Assembly: GCA_900540545.1 (NCBI GenBank)
Contig: UQGJ01000002.1
Location: 124,001 to 188,000, forward strand
Length of the DNA: 64,000 bases
Source: an uncultured Eubacteriales bacterium
GTDB taxonomy: Bacteria > Bacillota > Clostridia > Oscillospirales > Oscillospiraceae
Reading direction: 5' to 3'
Shown here: piece after piece, positions 50,247 to 58,817 of the stretch
Position numbering within the stretch: position 1 is the stretch's first letter
Layout of the letters: each line of letters opens with the position of its first letter
Made by a program: the position numbers and the translations under genes
The notes under the pieces: generated by a model
What the model was told of the DNA's origin: nothing
The model's input: the letters and a program-made list of their open reading frames with translations, nothing else
Database searches by the model: none

Positions 50247-50572
50247 GCGATGATACGCTAAAAAGACTGTATGGCGTCATCCAGGACCGGCAGAAGAACC
50301 CCCAGGAGGGGTCCTACACCTGTTACCTCTTTGACAAGGGCCTGGACAAAATTTTGAAAAAGGTGGGCGAGGAGTGCAGCGAGACCATCATCGCCGCCAA
50401 GAACGGCGTCCAGTCCGACACGGTGGGGGAGGTCTCCGACCTGCTGTACCATCTGATGGTGATGCTGGTGGACCAGGGCATCCCCCTGGATGCGGTGCTG
50501 GAGGAGCTGGACCGCAGAAGCGAAAAGATCGGGAACCTGAAGCAGTTCCACCAAAGCGACCACGAGACCTGA
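50243..50572 (+). CDS. hisE: Phosphoribosyl-ATP pyrophosphatase
   Basis: Removes pyrophosphate from PR-ATP. 109 residues, MazG-like fold: DKILKKVGEECSETIIAAKN and EVSDLLYHLMVMLVDQG. ATG overlaps hisI. Last gene of the operon, ending in a bidirectional terminator. Confidence 0.96.
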   Translation: MSDDTLKRLYGVIQDRQKNPQEGSYTCYLFDKGLDKILKKVGEECSETIIAAKNGVQSDTVGEVSDLLYHLMVMLVDQGIPLDAVLEELDRRSEKIGNLKQFHQSDHET

Positions 50573-50609
50573 AAAGAGCCGCCGTTCCCATGGGAACGGC
50601 GGCTCTTTT
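50572..50609. terminator. 38-base perfect palindrome between his operon and ybaK
   Basis: Perfect palindrome centred at 50590/50591: AAAAGAGCCGCCGTTCCC paired with its complement, U-tracts on both strands. Bidirectional terminator for convergent transcription. Confidence 0.93.
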
Positions 50610-50623
50610 GCGTCAAAACGGAC

Positions 50624-51106
50624 TCAGGCTTCCTCCTGCCAGCCCTTGCACACATCGATCCAGCCCGCGCTATGGGCGTGCCGGGCCAGCTCGTCCAGGG
50701 ACAGCTCCACGGCGGAGTTGGCGCTCCCGGCGGCGGGGAACACGGTGGTGAAACGCTGGAGGGACACGTCTAGATAGGCGGTGACGCCGGGGTGTTCAAT
50801 GGCGAAGGGGCACACGCCGCCAATGACGTCCCCGGTGAATTCCAGCACCTGGTCGGGGGTGAGCATGGTGGCCTTGTGGTGGAACTGGGCCTTGAACTTG
50901 GTATTGTCGATTTTTGCGTCCCCGGCGCAGACGATGAGGATTGCGCCGTCCTCGTGGGTGAAGGACAGGGTCTTGCCGATGCGGGCGGGCTCACAGCCCA
51001 CGGCCTGGGCGGCCAGCTCCACGGTGGCGCTGGAGACCTGGAATTCCCGGATGCGGTCCTCCAGCCCCTGGGCGCGGAAGTAGGCGCGGACTTTCTCAAT
51101 TGCCAT
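50624..51106 (-). CDS. YbaK/EbsC-family aminoacyl-tRNA deacylase
   Basis: 160 residues of the YbaK/ProX editing family, which hydrolyses misacylated tRNA (typically Cys-tRNA-Pro). FQVSSATVELAAQAVG, the conserved IGKTLSF (Lys in the active site) and GGVCPFAIE are seen. Likely co-transcribed with the thioesterase-like gene just upstream on the same strand. Confidence 0.9.
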   Translation of the reverse strand: MAIEKVRAYFRAQGLEDRIREFQVSSATVELAAQAVGCEPARIGKTLSFTHEDGAILIVCAGDAKIDNTKFKAQFHHKATMLTPDQVLEFTGDVIGGVCPFAIEHPGVTAYLDVSLQRFTTVFPAAGSANSAVELSLDELARHAHSAGWIDVCKGWQEEA

Positions 51107-51108
51107 GG

Positions 51109-51504
51109 TCAGCCCTCCCCCTTTTTCCGTTCCGCACGGGCCAGGAACTTTTCATTCTGGATGATAAAACGCTGGTGGCTGCCCTTGCCGATGGGGCCGG
51201 CCTCGTCGTAGGCGGTCACGGAGAAGGTAAGCGCCCGGCCGTCCACAGCGGTCAGCTCGGCCTCGGCCCAGACCTTCATCCCCATGGGGGTGGCCGCGTC
51301 GTGGGACAGGTCCAGACGGGTGCCCACGGTGCCCTCGCCCTCGGCCAGATGGCCCAGGGTGGTGTTGACGGCGGCGTTCTCCATCAGGGCCACCATCATG
51401 GGGGTGGCAAAGACGGGCAGCAGGCCGCTGCCCACGGCGGCGGCGGTATTTTCAGCGGTGACGGTGGTTTCGGCGCGGCCCTTGAGACCAACAGTGAGAG
51501 ACAT
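51109..51504 (-). CDS. Hotdog thioesterase, FlK-like
   Basis: 131 residues with a hotdog-fold pattern. FATPMMVALMENAA (active-site Thr/Glu region) and GTRLDLSHDAATPMGMKV resemble FlK-type fluoroacetyl-CoA thioesterases, but the small general thioesterase group is as likely; no fluorinated substrate is implied. The ATG at 51504 is preferred to an upstream open frame of low quality; GGGAG lies 10 bases away. Confidence 0.85.
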   Translation of the reverse strand: MSLTVGLKGRAETTVTAENTAAAVGSGLLPVFATPMMVALMENAAVNTTLGHLAEGEGTVGTRLDLSHDAATPMGMKVWAEAELTAVDGRALTFSVTAYDEAGPIGKGSHQRFIIQNEKFLARAERKKGEG

Positions 51505-51583
51505 GAATATCTCGCTCCCTTCGCGGAATTTGAACCCTATTTTACACCGTGACAGCCAAATCCGCAAGCGCTTTGTCAGACAC

Positions 51584-51612
51584 TGGACAAACAGATGTTC
51601 TTGTTGTATCAT
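51584..51612 (+). promoter_or_regulatory. Promoter of the VOC gene at 51642
   Basis: -35 TGGACA (51584-51589), 17-base spacer, -10 TATCAT (51607-51612). Leader about 25 bases. Confidence 0.65.
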
Positions 51613-51641
51613 AGAGCATATCAGAATAGGGAGGTAACAGC

Positions 51642-52067
51642 ATGAAACAAGAACCCAAAATCAAACTGTATACCCTGACCATAGATTGCAAGGAGCCTTA
51701 CGAATTGGCAAAGTTTTACGCCGCGCTGCTCCAATGGGACATCCCGTTTTACGAGGAGGACTACGCCTGCGTCGGCGCGCCGGGGACCGGGCAGGGGGCC
51801 TATCCGGGCATTACCTTCCAGCGGAATCCCGACTATGTGTCCCCCGTATGGCCGGAAGAGCCGGGGGCACAGCAGCAGATGGCCCACCTGGACTTCGCCG
51901 TGAACGATTTGGAACAGGCGGTCCAGCACGCGATCGCGTGTGGGGCGACCGTGGCCAGTCAGCAGTTTTCCGACGGCTGGCGGGTGATGATCGACCCCGC
52001 CGGCCACCCCTTCTGCCTGTGCGACATGGCCCCGGTCTTTGAGCGCGACGGGTTCGGGCTGCTGTAA
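51642..52067 (+). CDS. VOC-superfamily (glyoxalase-like) protein (second)
   Basis: 141 residues. LYTLTIDCKEPYELAKFYAALLQWD and MIDPAGHPFCLCDM match the VOC gene at 18039 (same DPAGHPFCLC ending), so they are paralogs that diverged. GGGAGG precedes the ATG. Monocistronic; the downstream gene is on the other strand. Confidence 0.86.
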   Translation: MKQEPKIKLYTLTIDCKEPYELAKFYAALLQWDIPFYEEDYACVGAPGTGQGAYPGITFQRNPDYVSPVWPEEPGAQQQMAHLDFAVNDLEQAVQHAIACGATVASQQFSDGWRVMIDPAGHPFCLCDMAPVFERDGFGLL

Positions 52068-52078
52068 CCACCCGGAGG

Positions 52079-52657
52079 TCAGGCGGGGTAATAGCCCTGC
52101 CGGTGCCCCACATACCACTGGCTCAGGTCCTCGTCGGACTTGGCTTTCAGCAGGATGAGGAGGGCGCGGGTGAATTCCAGGGTCCCATAGCCGTTGGCGG
52201 TGACGATGTTGCTTCCAACGACGGCTTGGCGCTCCTGGAACCAGGCGTCGCCCCGGTAGGCGGGGGCGCACTGCTTCAGAAAAGCCAGGGTGTTGCCGGA
52301 GTGGGGGATATGGTCCAGATAGCCGTGCTGGGCCAGGAAGGCGCAGGCGTTGCAGATGGCCCCCACGGGGATACCGGCCCGGACGGCCCGGTCCACCAGG
52401 GGGAGGACCCCCTTATTTTGGCCCTCCAGCCAGGTGTTGCCGCCGGGAAGGACCAGGGCGGCAAACTCTGACGGGCAGGTTTCCAGGGTGTAGTCGGGGA
52501 GGGCGCGGAAGCCCCCCATAGAGGTCTTGGGGCCAACGTCCAGGGCGACGGTGCGCACGGTGTATGGGGAGCCAGGACCGTTGAGTTCCGGGGCCAGATA
52601 GGCGGCCTCCCAGTCGGCGTAACCGTCGAAGAGGAAAATCAGGACTTCTTGTTTCAT
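52079..52657 (-). CDS. DJ-1/PfpI-family protein
   Basis: 192 residues of the class I glutamine-amidotransferase-like fold. The nucleophile elbow AICNACAFLA carries the Cys; FLFDGYADWEAA begins the chain. Members include chaperone-like, glyoxalase and protease activities; none can be assigned. It follows the WYL gene on the same strand after a terminator or operator hairpin, so regulation by WYL is possible. Confidence 0.85.
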   Translation of the reverse strand: MKQEVLIFLFDGYADWEAAYLAPELNGPGSPYTVRTVALDVGPKTSMGGFRALPDYTLETCPSEFAALVLPGGNTWLEGQNKGVLPLVDRAVRAGIPVGAICNACAFLAQHGYLDHIPHSGNTLAFLKQCAPAYRGDAWFQERQAVVGSNIVTANGYGTLEFTRALLILLKAKSDEDLSQWYVGHRQGYYPA

Positions 52658-52692
52658 CGGGGTTCAACTCCTTTCGAAGCTTATGATAACAG

Positions 52693-52725
52693 AAAAATGG
52701 TGACACGATATGTGTCACCATTTTT
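52693..52725 (-). terminator. Hairpin at the end of the WYL gene, possible operator
   Basis: 14-base arms AAAAATGGTGACAC and complement with loop GATAT. The WYL stop codon (TGA, 52717-52715 on the minus strand) lies within it and a TTTTT tail follows. It ends the WYL gene, but being a symmetric TGGTGACAC-N5-GTGTCACCA element upstream of the DJ-1 gene it could also bind a regulator. Confidence 0.7.
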
Positions 52726-53626
52726 TCATGCGCAGGCCCACAGCCTCCTGCAAAATAAGAGGGGCTATGATTTGCACCTTGCCCGCGAAAGAGCAGACCA
52801 AATCGGCCACCCAATCCAGATTGGACGCCGAAAAACGGACTTCGCCCGTCTCGGCCCCCTCCACCCGGAAGAGAAAGGTGGCGTCCAGCCGGTCAGTCAG
52901 GGAACACTCGTCCTGAGCGCGGTAAGTCAGCACCACGTCAAAACGGGGCGGCTGAAAGAGGTCCGCGCCGAAATGGTCAGAAAAATGAAGCGGTTCCATG
53001 GGCCGCGGCTGGAACGGCTCCTCCAAAACCTCCCAACGGGAGATTCGGCTCAGGCGGAAGAGACGGAAGGCGGAGCGGGTGCGGCAGTAGGCGTAGAGAT
53101 ACCAATAGGCCTGTTTGAACACCAGCTTGTGGGGCTCCACCACACGGCGGGAGCGGCCGGTGGGGGAGAGGTAGTCGATTTCCACGCAGCGGCGCTCCTC
53201 CATGGCCTGATGGAGCCCGGAGAGCTTGTGCTGGATGATGCTGTCGGTGAACCAGGAGGAGAGGTCCACCACATAGTCGCTTTTGGCATAGGCGATTTCC
53301 GGGGACTCCGGGACCAGCTTGGCCAGCAGGTAGGAGACGGCCCCGTCGCCGTCGATGCTCCGAAGGCCGCTGAGGGCGGCGTAGAGACTGCCCGCATCCC
53401 CGGTGGACAGGGCGCCCGGCCCCACCTTGTAGCCGTCCATCAGCGCGGCCCCGCCGCCGGGGCCGGGATAGGTGACGATGGGAAAGCCCGCCTCATTCAA
53501 GGTTTCCAGGTCCCGGATCACAGTCCGACGGGAGACCTCGAACCGCTGGGCCAGGGCCTGGAGAGGGACCCGTTCATTGCTGCCCAACACCTGGAGCAGG
53601 GCCAGCAGACGCTGTAAACGCATCAT
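52715..53626 (-). CDS. WYL-domain (YafY-type) transcriptional regulator
   Basis: 303 residues: an N-terminal HTH (MMRLQRLLALLQVLGSNERV and LAQRFEVSRRTVIRDLETL) and a WYL domain (about residues 140-220; VFKQAYWYLYAYCRTR with the W-Y-L-type core). WYL regulators sense small molecules or single-stranded DNA and often control defence, stress or drug responses. The ATG at 53626 has GGAGG 9 bases upstream. Target genes may include the DJ-1 or pot genes nearby; not shown. Confidence 0.9.
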   Translation of the reverse strand: MMRLQRLLALLQVLGSNERVPLQALAQRFEVSRRTVIRDLETLNEAGFPIVTYPGPGGGAALMDGYKVGPGALSTGDAGSLYAALSGLRSIDGDGAVSYLLAKLVPESPEIAYAKSDYVVDLSSWFTDSIIQHKLSGLHQAMEERRCVEIDYLSPTGRSRRVVEPHKLVFKQAYWYLYAYCRTRSAFRLFRLSRISRWEVLEEPFQPRPMEPLHFSDHFGADLFQPPRFDVVLTYRAQDECSLTDRLDATFLFRVEGAETGEVRFSASNLDWVADLVCSFAGKVQIIAPLILQEAVGLRMKKW

Positions 53627-53655
53627 AGGGGGACACCTCCTGGACAGATATGGGA

Positions 53656-53683
53656 CCGCCCCGCGCCGTCTGGCGCGGGGCGG
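53656..53683. terminator. GC-rich hairpin after potD
   Basis: 12-base perfect stem CCGCCCCGCGCC, loop GTCT, between the potD stop (minus strand) and the WYL start. No U-tract on either side, so a weak terminator or mRNA 3'-end stabiliser of the pot operon. Confidence 0.6.
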
Positions 53684-53689
53684 AAGCAC

Positions 53690-54760
53690 TTATCCGGCGT
53701 TCATCAGCCGGACCCACTGGTCGTTATAGAGGACGCGGATGTCGGACGGGAGGCAGGCGAAGGTCTCGCACTGGTTGGCCATGAAGTCCGCGTCAGGGTA
53801 AGCGTAGGGGTCGTCCGTCACCTCGGGGTCCAGGGCCTCCCGGACGGAGAGCAAGGGGGAGGAGTACCACGTGGCCTCCACGTTGGCAAGCCCCGCGTCG
53901 GTGGTGCACATGAAGTTGATGAAGGCCTCGGCGTTGTCCTTGTTCTCCGCCCCCTTGGGGATGCACATGGCGTCCACATAGCGGTTGGTACCCTCCCGGG
54001 GGATGGCGAAGGCCAAATCGGCGTTGCTCTCGTACATGGTCAGAAAGTCGCCGTAGTAATACACGCCGATGGCGGCGTTGCCGCCCTCCAGCTTCTCAAA
54101 GATGTCGTCCATGACGTAGGCCTGGACCAAGGGCCGCTGGGCGATGAGCTGGTCCACGGCGGCGGTGATCTGGGCGGCATCAGTGGTGTTATAGGAATAT
54201 CCCAGCTTCTTGAGGGCGATGCCGATGGTGTCCCGGGGGTTGTCGAACATGAGGATGTCCCCGGCGTAGTTCTCGTTCCACAGCACGTCCCAGGTCTCCA
54301 TGTCCTCGCCGGGGTTCACCAGGGTGGTGTTGTAGATGATGCCCAGGGTGCCGAACATGTAGGGCACGGAATACAGGTTTTCCGGGTCGTACTCCGGGTT
54401 TTTCAGGGCGGGGTCTATGTCCGCGAAGTTGGGGATGTTGTCGAAGTTCAGGGGCTCCAGCATGTCCTCCTCCATCATCTGGCCGATCATGTAGTCGGAG
54501 GGGATGATGACGTCGTAGCCGGTGGCGCCTCCGGCCAGCTTGCCGTAGAGGGCCTCGTTGGAGTCGTAGGTCTGGTAGTTGACCTTGATACCGGTCTGGG
54601 CGGTGAAGTCCTCAAAGATGGACTCGTCGATGTACTCGCCCCAGTTGTAGACGTTCACCACGCCGTTGGATGCGCCACTGCCCGAGCCGCCGCAGGCGGT
54701 GAGGGCCAGGGCCAGGATGCTGGAGGAGACCAGCGTCAGAGAGATCAGCTTCTTGTTCAA
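53690..54760 (-). CDS. potD: Spermidine/putrescine ABC transporter binding lipoprotein
   Basis: 356 residues. Lipoprotein signal peptide with lipobox LTAC (Cys about residue 23) anchors it outside the membrane. VVNVYNWGEYIDESIFEDF and the DYMIGQMMEEDMLEPL segments are PotD-like. TTG start at 54760; an in-frame stop just upstream rules out longer starts. Last gene of potABCD, 64 bases after potC. Confidence 0.94.
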   Translation of the reverse strand: MNKKLISLTLVSSSILALALTACGGSGSGASNGVVNVYNWGEYIDESIFEDFTAQTGIKVNYQTYDSNEALYGKLAGGATGYDVIIPSDYMIGQMMEEDMLEPLNFDNIPNFADIDPALKNPEYDPENLYSVPYMFGTLGIIYNTTLVNPGEDMETWDVLWNENYAGDILMFDNPRDTIGIALKKLGYSYNTTDAAQITAAVDQLIAQRPLVQAYVMDDIFEKLEGGNAAIGVYYYGDFLTMYESNADLAFAIPREGTNRYVDAMCIPKGAENKDNAEAFINFMCTTDAGLANVEATWYSSPLLSVREALDPEVTDDPYAYPDADFMANQCETFACLPSDIRVLYNDQWVRLMNAG

Positions 54761-54824
54761 TTCGATTCAGTTTGCTCCTTCCAAAGTAAATTATCTTTTG
54801 GGCCCAAGGGGCCAAAAAGCCGGG

Positions 54825-55679
54825 TCAGGAGGCGGAGAGGTTCTCCCGCCGCTGCTTGGCCAGACGGTCCTGGTGGGCCTGGCGCAGGTTCACCACCACC
54901 ATCAGCCCCACCACCACGATGAACATCAGGGTGGACAGGGCATTGATCTCCGGGCTGACCCGCTTCTTCGCCATGGAGTAGATGACCATGGACAGGGTCT
55001 GGGTCTGGGCGCCGGCGGTGAAGTAGCTGATGATGAAGTCGTCGATGGACAAGGTGAAGGCCATGATGAGACCGTTGATGACGCCGGGCATGATCTCCGG
55101 CAGAATGACCTTCCAAAAGGCGTGGAGGCCGTGGTCGCCCAGGTCCTGGGCCGCCTCGTAGATGTTGGGGTCCAACTGCCGCAGCTTCGGGCTCACCGAC
55201 AGGATGACGTAGGGCACGTCAAAGGTGATGTGGGCGATAAGCAGGGACCAGAAGCCCAGATTCAGCCGGACGCCCAGCGCCTGCCCCAGGGAGCCGCTCC
55301 ACATCCCAACCGCCAGCAGGAACAGCAGCATCATGGACACGCCGGTGATGATGTCGGCGTTGGTCAGGGGGATGTTGTTGATGGTCATATAGACGTGGCG
55401 GGTGCGCTTCTTCAGGTTGCGGAAGCCGATGGCCGCCGCCGTGCCCACGATGGTGGAGATAATGGCCGCCAGAGCGGAGACCGCCAAGGTCACCCACAGG
55501 GCGTTGAGGATCATGCTGTTGTCCAGCAGCTGCCGGTACCAGTCCAGAGTGAAGCCCGCCCACACCGCCTTGGACTTGGAGGCGTTGAAGGAGAAGACCA
55601 CCAGTACCAGGATGGGGGCGTAGAGGAAGAGGAAGCACAGGGCCATAAAGGCCCGGCTAAACAGACCGTTCTTCTTCAC
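54825..55679 (-). CDS. potC: Spermidine/putrescine ABC transporter permease
   Basis: 284 residues, six membrane helices, EAA-type loop EAAQDLGDHGLHAFWKVILP. GTG start overlapping the potB stop (translational coupling). Confidence 0.94.
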   Translation of the reverse strand: MKKNGLFSRAFMALCFLFLYAPILVLVVFSFNASKSKAVWAGFTLDWYRQLLDNSMILNALWVTLAVSALAAIISTIVGTAAAIGFRNLKKRTRHVYMTINNIPLTNADIITGVSMMLLFLLAVGMWSGSLGQALGVRLNLGFWSLLIAHITFDVPYVILSVSPKLRQLDPNIYEAAQDLGDHGLHAFWKVILPEIMPGVINGLIMAFTLSIDDFIISYFTAGAQTQTLSMVIYSMAKKRVSPEINALSTLMFIVVVGLMVVVNLRQAHQDRLAKQRRENLSAS

Positions 55680-56488
55680 AGCACGGCCACCCCCTCTTCG
55701 CCCTCACCAAAGCGGTTCATGATAGCCATGCATACCATGACAATGACCATCATTACCAGGGAAATGGCGGAGCCCAGGTGGGGGTTATAGGCGCTGCCCA
55801 GAAACTGCATGTCGATGAGGTTACCCAACAGCAGGGTCTTGCTGCCCCCCAGCAGGCGGGAGATGGCGAAGGTGGAGACCGAGGGAATGAACACCATGGT
55901 GATGCCGGAGAGGACGCCGGGCAGGGACAAGGGGAAAATGACCTTGCGAAAGACCATGGCGTTGTCCGCGCCCAGGTCCTGGGCGGCCTCGATGACCCGG
56001 TGGTCGATTTTGGAGATAACGGAGAAGATGGGCAGGATCATGTAGGGCAAAAAGTTATAGACCATGCCCAAAACGATGGCCCCTTGGGTGTCGATCATCT
56101 GGAAGGGGCCCACGCCGAAAAAGCCCAGCAGGGTGTTGATGAGTCCGTTGCGCTCCAGCAGGAACTTCCAGGAGTAGGTCCGCAGGAGGAAATTCATCCA
56201 CATGGGGAGCATGATGAGCATGGTGGCCATGCGGTTGACCCAGCCGGTCTCCCGGGCCAGGAAGTAGGCCAGGGGGTAGCCGATGAGGACGCACACGGCG
56301 GTGGCGATGGCGGCCAGCAGGAAGGAGCGGCCGAAGGCGGCGGCGTACTGGGCCATGTCCTGGAAGTTGGACAGGGTGAAGCCGCCGGCGTGGTCGGTGA
56401 AGGCGTAGACGGTGATGATGACCAGCGGGGCCACCACAAAGAGCGCCATCCACCCCACGTAGGGGTACGAAATGGACTTACTCTTCAT
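55676..56488 (-). CDS. potB: Spermidine/putrescine ABC transporter permease
   Basis: 270 residues, six membrane helices, EAA loop EAAQDLGADNAMVFRKVIFP contacting the ATPase. Overlaps potA by 11 bases. Confidence 0.94.
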   Translation of the reverse strand: MKSKSISYPYVGWMALFVVAPLVIITVYAFTDHAGGFTLSNFQDMAQYAAAFGRSFLLAAIATAVCVLIGYPLAYFLARETGWVNRMATMLIMLPMWMNFLLRTYSWKFLLERNGLINTLLGFFGVGPFQMIDTQGAIVLGMVYNFLPYMILPIFSVISKIDHRVIEAAQDLGADNAMVFRKVIFPLSLPGVLSGITMVFIPSVSTFAISRLLGGSKTLLLGNLIDMQFLGSAYNPHLGSAISLVMMVIVMVCMAIMNRFGEGEEGVAVL

Positions 56489-57608
56489 CTTCGCCCTCCG
56501 CGTCCGGGTCCTCGCTCAGCTCGTCATACTCGTCGGAATAGGAGCTATAATCGCCGAAGGTGCCGGAATAGGAGCTCTTTTTCATGATGTGGAAGCCGTC
56601 CGGGTCGATTTTCACGCCGATGCGGGCCCCCACGGGGGAGTAGTCCGTGGTCTGGATGAGCCACTTGAAGCCCTTGAAGTCCACGATGGTGTCGTAGTGG
56701 ACCCCCTTGAAGGTGACCTCGGTGACGGTGCCGGTGAGCTGGCCCTGTTCCACGGGGACGATGTCGATGTCCTCGGGGCGGATGACCACGTCCACGGCCT
56801 CGTCCTTGGCAAAGCCGGCGTCCAGGCACTGGAACTTCTTGCCGTACATGCCCACCACGCCGTCGGCGTGCATGACGCCGTCGATGATGTTGCTCTCGCC
56901 GATGAAGTCGGCCACGAAGGCGTTCTTCGGCTCGTTGTAGATGTCCAGGGGGGTGCCGATCTGCTGGATGCTGCCCTTGTCCATGACCACGATGGTGTCG
57001 CTCATGGTGAGGGCCTCCTCTTGGTCGTGGGTGACGTAGACAAAGGTGATGCCCACCTGCTGCTGGATCTTCTTCAGCTCGATCTGCATGTCCTTGCGGA
57101 GCTTCAGGTCCAGCGCGCCCAGAGGCTCGTCCAACAGCAGGACCTGGGGCCGGTTCACGATGGCCCGGGCGATGGCGATGCGCTGCTGCTGGCCGCCGGA
57201 AAGGGAGTCCACGCTCCGCTTGCCGTAGCCGGGCAGGTTCACCAGCTCAAACGCCTCGTTGACCCGGCGCTCGATCTCCTTCTCCGGCACTTTGGCGATG
57301 CGCAGGCCGAAGGCCACGTTCTCAAAGAGGTTCATGTGGTTGAACAAGGCGTACTTCTGGAATACCGTGTTCACCTTACGTTTATGTGGCGGGACAGAAT
57401 TGATCCTCACGCCGTCAAAAAAGACGTCCCCGGAGGTGGGCGTCTGAAAACCACCGATGATGCGCAGGGTGGTCGTCTTGCCGCACCCGCTGGGGCCGAG
57501 CAGCGTGAGGAACTCCTTGTCCTTGATATACAGGTTGATGGAGTTCAGGACGACCTCGTCGTCGAACACCATTCTCAGGTCCGTCAGGCGGATCAGCTCT
57601 TTGGACAC
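56478..57608 (-). CDS. potA: Spermidine/putrescine ABC transporter ATPase
   Basis: 376 residues: Walker A GPSGCGKTT, signature LSGGQQQR, Walker B LLLDEPLGALD, and a C-terminal TOBE-like domain with an acidic tail (ending in a Ser/Tyr/Glu/Asp-rich stretch). GTG at 57608 with GGGGGAGG four bases upstream. First gene of the unit, transcribed from a consensus promoter. Confidence 0.95.
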   Translation of the reverse strand: MSKELIRLTDLRMVFDDEVVLNSINLYIKDKEFLTLLGPSGCGKTTTLRIIGGFQTPTSGDVFFDGVRINSVPPHKRKVNTVFQKYALFNHMNLFENVAFGLRIAKVPEKEIERRVNEAFELVNLPGYGKRSVDSLSGGQQQRIAIARAIVNRPQVLLLDEPLGALDLKLRKDMQIELKKIQQQVGITFVYVTHDQEEALTMSDTIVVMDKGSIQQIGTPLDIYNEPKNAFVADFIGESNIIDGVMHADGVVGMYGKKFQCLDAGFAKDEAVDVVIRPEDIDIVPVEQGQLTGTVTEVTFKGVHYDTIVDFKGFKWLIQTTDYSPVGARIGVKIDPDGFHIMKKSSYSGTFGDYSSYSDEYDELSEDPDAEGEDEE

Positions 57609-57639
57609 GTATCCTCCCCCATTTCTTTCTAAATCGTAG

Positions 57640-57678
57640 AAAAGGGCGTACCCCACCGGCGGTTGGGTACGCCCTTTT
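57640..57678 (-). terminator. Hairpin in the pot 5' leader and end of the rluA-family gene
   Basis: 14-base arms AAAAGGGCGTACCC and complement with an 11-base loop, then TTTTC on the minus strand. It terminates the pseudouridine synthase gene and, because the pot promoter lies upstream of it, sits at the very 5' end of the pot leader as well. Confidence 0.8.
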
Positions 57679-57688
57679 GACGAAACCT

Positions 57689-57717
57689 AATATATATGGT
57701 ATCACCTGAAATGTCAA
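57689..57717 (-). promoter_or_regulatory. Consensus promoter of potABCD
   Basis: On the minus strand: TTGACA (57712-57717), 17-base spacer, TATATT (57689-57694). The predicted start near 57682 leaves the terminator-like hairpin as the first structure of the mRNA. Confidence 0.78.
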
Positions 57718-57720
57718 TAT

Positions 57721-58716
57721 CTATCGCAAAGGTTTTTCTGTGCAGGGCGGCATGGCCATGCCGCCAAAATACTCCTGAACGAAATCCACGTCCTCCACCT
57801 GCCAGCTTTTCCCGTTCAGGTAGTCCAGGGCCCCGGCGTCGGTGGTGAAGGCGAAGACCAGCTTATAGGACCACAGGGCCTGGAATTTCCGCTCATAGCG
57901 TTTATTGTCGCGGGCTTTTCCATACTTGCCGTCTCCCAGCAGGGGGTGGCCCGCGGCGGCGAACTGGGCCCTGATCTGGTGGGTGCGCCCCGTGACCAGC
58001 TCGCACTCCACCAGGGATAGGCCGTCCTGGAACCGCAGAGTCTTGTAGCAGGTGACGGCGGTCTTGCCCCCGGGGATGGGATGGTCGTATACCGTGACCT
58101 GGTTTTTGGTCTCATCCTTGGCAATGAAGCCCTCCAGCTTCCCCTTGGGCGGGTTCATCCGGCCGTGGACGGCGCAGAGATAGTATTTCTCCATCTCCCG
58201 GTCCTTGATTTTCTGGTTCATCACCCGCAGGGCCTCGGCGGTCTTGGCGGCGATGACGATGCCGCCGGTGTTGCGGTCGATGCGGTTGCACAGGGCGGGG
58301 GTGAATGCGTTCTCCCTCCGGGGGTCCCACTCCTTTTTCTGGTAGAGATAGGCCTGGATGTGGGTGATGAGGGTGTTGACGTACTCGTGCTCGTCTGGGT
58401 GGACCACTATGCCGGGGCGCTTGTTCACCAGTAAGATGTGCTCGTCCTCGTAGACGATGTCCAGCTGGGGCTGGAAGATGGAGAGAAAGGCGTTCTCCGG
58501 CGCGGGGGCGTCGAAAAACTCGTCGTTGATGTATAGTTGCAGCACGTCCCCCGGCTCCAGGCGGGTGTCCCGCTTGGCCCCCTTGCCGTTGAGCTTGACC
58601 CGCTTGAGGCGGATATACTTCTGGGCCAGGGGGGCGGGGAGGAGGGGCAGGGTCTTGCCCAGCCAGCGGTCCAGGCGCTGTCCGGCGTCATTTTTTCCAA
58701 CGGTAAACTCTTTCAT
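57721..58716 (-). CDS. RluA-family pseudouridine synthase
   Basis: 331 residues: an N-terminal S4-like RNA-binding domain (AGQRLDRWLGKTLPLLP) and the pseudouridine synthase core with the catalytic Asp in NRIDRNTGGIVIAAK and the GRTHQIRAQFAAAGHPLLGD motif. Target is likely 23S rRNA, but RluA members have many targets. The ATG at 58716 has GGAGG 6 bases upstream. Confidence 0.92.
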   Translation of the reverse strand: MKEFTVGKNDAGQRLDRWLGKTLPLLPAPLAQKYIRLKRVKLNGKGAKRDTRLEPGDVLQLYINDEFFDAPAPENAFLSIFQPQLDIVYEDEHILLVNKRPGIVVHPDEHEYVNTLITHIQAYLYQKKEWDPRRENAFTPALCNRIDRNTGGIVIAAKTAEALRVMNQKIKDREMEKYYLCAVHGRMNPPKGKLEGFIAKDETKNQVTVYDHPIPGGKTAVTCYKTLRFQDGLSLVECELVTGRTHQIRAQFAAAGHPLLGDGKYGKARDNKRYERKFQALWSYKLVFAFTTDAGALDYLNGKSWQVEDVDFVQEYFGGMAMPPCTEKPLR

Positions 58717-58744
58717 AGGAAGCCTCCATCTTTCTCTTGACCTC

Positions 58745-58774
58745 ATCATATCATAGGGGCCTGTCCATTGACAA
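58745..58774 (-). promoter_or_regulatory. Candidate promoter of the pseudouridine synthase gene
   Basis: On the minus strand: TTGTCA (58769-58774), 18-base spacer, TATGAT (58745-58750). The -35 overlaps the -35 of the divergent promoter at 58768. Confidence 0.6.
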
Positions 58775-58796
58775 CTACATTGGGAGGACATATAAT
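58768..58796 (+). promoter_or_regulatory. Consensus promoter of the coiled-coil gene
   Basis: TTGACA (58768-58773), 17 bases, TATAAT (58791-58796): perfect consensus. The start is 22 bases before the ATG. Confidence 0.88.
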
Positions 58797-58817
58797 GACA
58801 AAAAAGAGGTGAGGGGT

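Noticed and set aside
51589..51600. AAACAGATGTTC as a LexA box in the second VOC gene's promoter
   Set aside because: It is a single-mismatch site without the favoured ATAT centre; such sites are expected about 25 times by chance in this window, and the gene has no link to DNA repair.
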